A stretch of 9,777 nucleotides of DNA from Bacteroidales bacterium 45-6 (GTDB lineage: Bacteria; Bacteroidota; Bacteroidia; Bacteroidales; Dysgonomonadaceae), in assembly GCA_001897035.1 (NCBI GenBank), contig MKRS01000359.1, positions 1 to 9,777 on the forward strand, written 5' to 3'. The position numbers and the translations under genes are program-made. The notes under the pieces are model-generated. The model was not told the origin of the DNA, did not search any database, and saw only the letters and a program-made list of their open reading frames with translations. Shown here in pieces: positions 5,061 through 9,777 of this stretch; position 1 is the first letter of the stretch; every line of letters starts with the position of its first letter.

Positions 5061-8000
5061 TTATTTAATTAGTCTCACCACATTGCCGCCACATTGCAGG
5101 ATGTAGCTTCCTGTAGGCAGTGATTGGACATCTAAGCGGTTTTCTCCTTCCACAACAAATGTGTTTATGAGAAGCTGTCCTGAAAGGGCAAACACTTTTA
5201 AGGATTGTCTTTGGGTCGATTTCACTACAATATAGTCGGTGAACGAGCTTGGATAGACACTGATTTCATTTTGCATTGATGTAGACAATCCGGAAGTGGG
5301 GTTTTCTTCCGCACCAAACTGATCCATACAGAAATAAGCTGGAATAGTTAGCCCATAGTTGTCTTTACGAGACCCATCCACCGTAACACTGAGTTTGGTT
5401 ATAACACCCAAGGAACTAAGATCGTACCATTTCCAGTCAGTGTTGATATACTGTTCCGAAGCATTTTCAGACCGATAGTCTGCCAAATAAATTTCTTTTA
5501 CAGCAGTTGTTCCATCAGGCTTTGTTCCTTTGAATATTACTTTATACCAATCGCCCTGTTTGAAAGCACTTCCCATAAATTGATCACCATTCAGCATACT
5601 GTAATAAGTATAGGCTGCATTGGTAAGATACACACCCGGAATAACATCGCCTGAGCTGTTGTGGGTAACAAAAATATCCGTACGGGCACCCATGGCATAT
5701 ACCACCGCGTAATTTTCGGTATTTGCGGCTCCATGACCAACTACTGAACGGAATTGCTGAGTGTCGTACTGTGCGGGATCGAAAGAAACTGCCTTAACGT
5801 TGGAATAGGCATATCCACCCCAATAGTTCCAGTCCGGGTAATAAGTATTACTGAAAGCGTAGGTACCACTGTAAAATTTACTTTCCATATTGGTGTCGGT
5901 ATTACCATCGGGACCTCTCCAGAAACTTTCGGAAGCCAAATATAAATCTTCAAAACCGGCAACCATTTGTTTGCTATTCACCAACAAGACTGTATTTACT
6001 ACCGTATCTCTTTCATTGGAATCGATCACCGTAAGAGTATAATGAGTAGTTTGCCAGGGCGACACATGAAGTACCGAGTCGGTCGAAACTGTCTGATTCA
6101 TATCATTACGCCAGGTGAAATGATAAGGGTATACACCTCCCGACACAGTAGCGCTGATTGCCGTTTGGGTATTACCATTGACACGCCCCCATTCTTTAGG
6201 TAAAGTTACCACAAGTGGGAAAATCTGTTTCAGCGTAGCGAAACCCGCACTTTCGCTTATCACCGATGTTTTGCCAAGAGCGCTTACCACCACACAATAT
6301 ACCTTATAGGCTGTTTGCTGATTAAGATTGGCGAAATTTACAGTCAGTTCTTCATCCTGATTAATAGTACGGTATGTTTGCTGCAACAGTTCGCTTTCGG
6401 CAGGAGCTGCCTGAGTAGCAGGAAGAATCATACAGTAAAGTTTTCCACTCTGATTGAATTTTACGGTATAATCGGCATTGTTGTACTTTATATTGCCCAC
6501 TTTAGGGTATCCTACTGCCATTTCGGGAGTTATGGCTACTACGTTTTCGTACTCATAAGCTCCTATCGTAGGTGTGGCGTTACTTCTGGTTTTACCATCA
6601 GCATCCTGAGCAATCAGATCCAGTACTTTGCCAGCATTCAAATGACCTGCTTCGGTAAGATGTAAGTCTGTTTCACTTACAAAGCCCGCAGTTTCGGCAA
6701 AACTGTTTGTCTCTGCCGAAGCGCTTGTCCATGCAGCCAGTGTTGTTCCCCAGTTATTTGAAAAGCTACTACCGGTGAGCAAATACGCATTATGACTGAA
6801 AGTATGTGCTTTGAGCTGCGATTCTTTATTGAAGAAATATACCGGTGAAACAGTTTTATTCTGAAATAAATTATTCCGGGCGACCATATTTTTCATTGTT
6901 TCGGCACTACCGGTAACTCCCATAACATAGCCGGCTTTACCATTTATATATACCGTATTGTAATAAAGCTGTATATTGGAACAATTGTCGGTAAGTGTAA
7001 TACCATAGGTTGAAGTATTGGGCGAATTGATAATAGAAACAGCATTATTATAAATCAGAACCGGTTGACTAACAGTTCCTGCAACTTCGCTCCGGAGATT
7101 GATTCCCTTAGAATAATAAGCCTGAGAGATATTGATTTTATTGGCACGTATTATCGTCGCATCCTTACAACGGAATATATCTATAGCCTGATAATCGGTT
7201 TTCTGCGTAGTGGCACTACTGATATTATTTTTCTCGATCAGGGCATTACGCTCATCCAGCAGATAAATACCTTTTGAAGCCTGATTTACCAACCGATTGT
7301 TTCGAATAACGGCGCCCACCTCTTTCGTAAGAGCCACATAACTGGTTCCACCCATATACAAACCAATGTATCCACCGGTAACCGTGTTCCCTTCTACAGT
7401 AACATAGTCGCTGTTTTTTCCTTCTACGTTTGTTGCTTCCATATAAAACTGATTCATTCCGGTATAACCTGTGGTAATCAGGTTAGCAGTCAGCTGACAG
7501 TTACGTAATGTGAAATAACGGGATATATTCCTGATATGTAGATTGTAAGGATAGCTTTGATCGGCAGGTACGAAACTAATATTCTCCACAATAACATTGG
7601 AAGTACTATCAACGCAAAACATACCGTACTTCACAGCTCCGTATGCCGGTTCAGAATATCCGGCACCGCTGATAATTACATCGTCATTCTTCCCCGACAA
7701 AGAGGTAAAGGTAATCGTGTTGGAAGATGAAGTACCCCGGATATTGCGTATCACCACATTCTCGGGATATGTTCCGGCTTCCAGTTTCATTGTAACAGCT
7801 CCTTCTACTCCATCTTTCATAGCAAGTACGGCAGCATTGATAGTCGCATAGTTTGCCTGAGCCGATTTTCCCACTATATATTGTCCTGAAAAACCTGCTT
7901 TAACAACACGGTTTACAGAACTTAAGGCAGAAATTGAGGAAATAATATTATTGTCAACAGTTATACCGGTAAGATTCGCAGCAATTGTATCGCCGGCAGT

Positions 8001-9777
8001 AGCGCTTCGTTGAATGTCATAAGCCAGCCAAAAATAATAGTCACCCGCATCAGTTAGATTCACACCCGTGAGATCGAAACTGAACACTTTATCAGCTGAA
8101 ACGGAATTACCCAGAGGATTGTTGGCAATAAAACCGGATGATTTTGCAGTGTAATAAAGTGTTGCTTTGGTTATATCCGTCAAATGAGTGGTAGTTCCTT
8201 TGTCGAAGGTAAGACGGTTGACTGTGACACGACCTTTATCACCTGCTACTTTTACTACAATACGTTGTACTGCTTCGCTTTCCGAACCTCTCATTATCGC
8301 AGCATCTCCTGTTTGTGTGGTTGTTACTGATTCAACAGTGCGTACCGAAGGTCTATATGAAGATACCTCGGCTTCCCAACCAGCATTGTTCGATCCGGAT
8401 GAAGTGGAAACAAAACGAATAGTCATTGCTCCGTTGTCGGCAGTAGATATCAACTGAGTTGGCAAAGTACTTCCCGAAAATTTAGCCAATAAATTATCGG
8501 CTTTTACTTCAGTACCGGCATAAACATACATATAGTGAGTGGAATAGGTATTAAAGCTGTTGAACTTTAATTTCACTACATCGCCCTGTTTGGCAGGAAG
8601 GAAAGTAATTTGTCCATCAAAGCTAAGGCCATATGTTGCATTTGCCCCGCCATTGTCATAAAACAAGCGTGATTTGGTTAGTGCGACTTGTCCATTATTT
8701 CCGCTACCCAGCAAAATTTCGTTTTTGGTAAGTCTTTGTCCATCAGGATTTCCTTTGGCAGTTCCTGTGGTTTTTCCACTCAAAGTAAGCGAAATAAGTT
8801 CGGCATCAATGGCCTGATTACTTTCAATATCTTCTTTTATATCATAACTTACCCAAAAATAAACCTTTCCTTCGGGAATCATCTGGTTAGTACGTATGTT
8901 CAGTTCAGCGGTAGCAGGAGATATACTGTCGCCCACAACTGTTGCCGTGGCAAAATTCTTTTCGGTTCCCGAATAAAGTATGTTCACTTTACTTACCGAA
9001 GGGAGCGAATTCTTCAGATTCAATCTTACCGACTCCAGTTTCAGCGGACGAAGAGTACCTGTGGTGTTAACTTCAAATCCTATGATTTCCTGATTGGCTG
9101 CCGATGGTGCAAGATTTGCAGTGTTGGTTTGAAAGGCCACAATGCTATCTACTGCCATATCCCTGTCCACAAAAGGACGAACCTTTGCCTTCCAACCTGT
9201 ACCTGCGTAAGACGATGTTGTGGCATTGGCATTGAACTTAATGGTCATAGCGCCATTGGTTGCCGTTGAACGGAGTTTTCGGTCGGGACCCGTTTTGCTC
9301 TTACTATTATCGTCTAATTTCCAGATCAAATGAGACGCATCGGTTGTGTTTCCGCTGTAAATTTCAAATAGAGCCTTTGTTCCGATACTTGAATTGGAAT
9401 AATACACATCAAAAGCACTGAATTCTATTTCGGCTACCGAATTGGGCACTGCCGGAGTAAACGTAACCTGACAATCAGCATTCTCATAATTATAAAGAGT
9501 GGGATTATACGGACTTTTCTGATCGGTATATTGCCATTCGTCATAAATAGTTTTAGCATAAGTACCTGTAAGTGCTTTAAACTGATTGCTTATCGTAAGT
9601 GTGGCCGTGGCCTGGGTATTGATAACTGCATGTTCGGTACCCGATACAGTAACCGTCTTTAATGCAGCCGATAAAGTATTTGAATTCAGACAACTATCGG
9701 CTATATCATAAGTCAGTGCAAAATAATTATTTCCTTCTTTCAATTCCTGAGCAGTAGTTACCGTAAACTCATTCTTA
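5061..9777 (-). CDS. Giant T9SS-secreted multidomain surface protein (CUB-like, beta-helix, DUF4465), N terminus missing
   Basis: The gene is open to the right edge; 1571 residues are visible (numbered from the first complete codon at 9776) with no start or signal peptide. Order: module A with YFALTYDI (1-68); CUB-like domain 1 (75-202, DEWQY..., GAMTIKF, GTGWKAKV); module B with YFWVSYDI (203-355); CUB-like domain 2 (362-474, GAMTIRF, AGWEAEV); module C with YFWLAYDI (478-630). Next come a right-handed parallel beta-helix (about 632-1078, rungs such as VTVEGNTVTGGYIGLYMGG), an Fn3-like domain (about 1080-1182), an Ig/PKD-like domain (about 1183-1268) and a DUF4465 domain (about 1270-1488, GFEDLYLASESFWRGPDG, SGTYAFSNTYY, WGGYAYSN). 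The type IX sorting domain closes the protein (about 1500-1571, ISVYPSSFTDYIVV, LKVFALSGQLL, LPTGSYILQC, ending VRLIK). It is expected to be exported through the T9SS and anchored on the cell surface. No hydrolase active site is obvious, so adhesion or ligand binding is the likeliest role. G+C looks lower than in the genes to the left. Confidence 0.93.
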   Translation of the reverse strand, partial: KNEFTVTTAQELKEGNNYFALTYDIADSCLNSNTLSAALKTVTVSGTEHAVINTQATATLTISNQFKALTGTYAKTIYDEWQYTDQKSPYNPTLYNYENADCQVTFTPAVPNSVAEIEFSAFDVYYSNSSIGTKALFEIYSGNTTDASHLIWKLDDNSKSKTGPDRKLRSTATNGAMTIKFNANATTSSYAGTGWKAKVRPFVDRDMAVDSIVAFQTNTANLAPSAANQEIIGFEVNTTGTLRPLKLESVRLNLKNSLPSVSKVNILYSGTEKNFATATVVGDSISPATAELNIRTNQMIPEGKVYFWVSYDIKEDIESNQAIDAELISLTLSGKTTGTAKGNPDGQRLTKNEILLGSGNNGQVALTKSRLFYDNGGANATYGLSFDGQITFLPAKQGDVVKLKFNSFNTYSTHYMYVYAGTEVKADNLLAKFSGSTLPTQLISTADNGAMTIRFVSTSSGSNNAGWEAEVSSYRPSVRTVESVTTTQTGDAAIMRGSESEAVQRIVVKVAGDKGRVTVNRLTFDKGTTTHLTDITKATLYYTAKSSGFIANNPLGNSVSADKVFSFDLTGVNLTDAGDYYFWLAYDIQRSATAGDTIAANLTGITVDNNIISSISALSSVNRVVKAGFSGQYIVGKSAQANYATINAAVLAMKDGVEGAVTMKLEAGTYPENVVIRNIRGTSSSNTITFTSLSGKNDDVIISGAGYSEPAYGAVKYGMFCVDSTSNVIVENISFVPADQSYPYNLHIRNISRYFTLRNCQLTANLITTGYTGMNQFYMEATNVEGKNSDYVTVEGNTVTGGYIGLYMGGTSYVALTKEVGAVIRNNRLVNQASKGIYLLDERNALIEKNNISSATTQKTDYQAIDIFRCKDATIIRANKINISQAYYSKGINLRSEVAGTVSQPVLIYNNAVSIINSPNTSTYGITLTDNCSNIQLYYNTVYINGKAGYVMGVTGSAETMKNMVARNNLFQNKTVSPVYFFNKESQLKAHTFSHNAYLLTGSSFSNNWGTTLAAWTSASAETNSFAETAGFVSETDLHLTEAGHLNAGKVLDLIAQDADGKTRSNATPTIGAYEYENVVAITPEMAVGYPKVGNIKYNNADYTVKFNQSGKLYCMILPATQAAPAESELLQQTYRTINQDEELTVNFANLNQQTAYKVYCVVVSALGKTSVISESAGFATLKQIFPLVVTLPKEWGRVNGNTQTAISATVSGGVYPYHFTWRNDMNQTVSTDSVLHVSPWQTTHYTLTVIDSNERDTVVNTVLLVNSKQMVAGFEDLYLASESFWRGPDGNTDTNMESKFYSGTYAFSNTYYPDWNYWGGYAYSNVKAVSFDPAQYDTQQFRSVVGHGAANTENYAVVYAMGARTDIFVTHNSSGDVIPGVYLTNAAYTYYSMLNGDQFMGSAFKQGDWYKVIFKGTKPDGTTAVKEIYLADYRSENASEQYINTDWKWYDLSSLGVITKLSVTVDGSRKDNYGLTIPAYFCMDQFGAEENPTSGLSTSMQNEISVYPSSFTDYIVVKSTQRQSLKVFALSGQLLINTFVVEGENRLDVQSLPTGSYILQCGGNVVRLIK
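8345..9776 (-). repeat. Internal protein repeats: module plus CUB-like unit
   Basis: The N-terminal part of the giant protein is built from an alternating unit of about 280 residues: a beta-sandwich module ending near YF(A/W)x(T/S/A)YDI, then a CUB-like domain ending near NGAMTI(K/R)F and GWxA(K/E)V. The three YF..YDI motifs are 288 and 275 residues apart (first codons near 9725, 8861 and 8036). The third module is followed by the beta-helix instead of a CUB domain. More units may lie upstream of the right edge. Confidence 0.7.

Noticed and set aside
8688..9269. Plus-strand open frame (193 codons) opposite the giant gene
   Set aside because: It is a shadow of a continuous multidomain reading frame and is not protein-like.
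9741..9743. TTG at 9743 as the start of the giant protein
   Set aside because: The frame stays open to the window edge with matching module sequence (..TVTTAQE before it), and no signal peptide follows, so the true start is outside.

Overview
The window looks like a chromosomal segment from a member of the Bacteroidota, most likely Bacteroidales. Three things point that way. A very large protein ends in a Por/type IX secretion (T9SS) C-terminal sorting domain. Promoter-like sequences fit the Bacteroidetes -33/-7 pattern (TTG, about 19 bases, TAnnTTTG). Strong Shine-Dalgarno sites are largely absent.

Layout, left to right. (1) 1-1865, minus strand: a three-gene multidrug-efflux operon in the order marR-type regulator, EmrA/HlyD-type membrane fusion protein, EmrB/QacA-type (DHA2) MFS pump. 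The last two genes overlap by the four bases ATGA, and the pump runs off the left edge. A promoter and a palindromic candidate operator lie just upstream of the regulator. (2) 1866-2131: a divergent intergenic region holding the marR promoter, a 21-base near-perfect direct repeat and a weak pdxB promoter. (3) 2132-3241, plus strand: pdxB, erythronate-4-phosphate dehydrogenase of vitamin B6 synthesis. (4) 3242-3307: a short convergent spacer with a hairpin and a 16-base tandem repeat. (5) 3308-4153, minus strand: a ModD-type quinolinate-phosphoribosyltransferase homologue with no molybdate transporter genes in view. (6) 4154-4418: spacer with a probable intrinsic terminator and a possible decayed plus-strand reading frame. 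(7) 4419-4991, minus strand: a small polytopic membrane protein of DUF6580 type, resembling ECF-transporter substrate-binding (S) components. (8) 5061-9777, minus strand: a giant surface protein (at least 1571 residues, N terminus outside the window). It consists of repeated module/CUB-like units, a right-handed beta-helix, an Fn3-like and an Ig/PKD-like domain, a DUF4465 domain and the T9SS sorting domain.

How the genes may work together. The marR-emrA-emrB genes form a conventional self-regulated efflux system. The giant T9SS protein and the DUF6580 protein are consecutive on one strand, 69 bases apart with a hairpin between them. Their pairing suggests a ligand-capture or uptake module: a surface binder with a DUF4465 domain plus an inner-membrane S-component-like permease. 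A vitamin or cobamide ligand is the most attractive guess, but it is inference. pdxB and modD appear to be independent metabolic genes. I saw no tRNA, rRNA, CRISPR array or insertion sequence.
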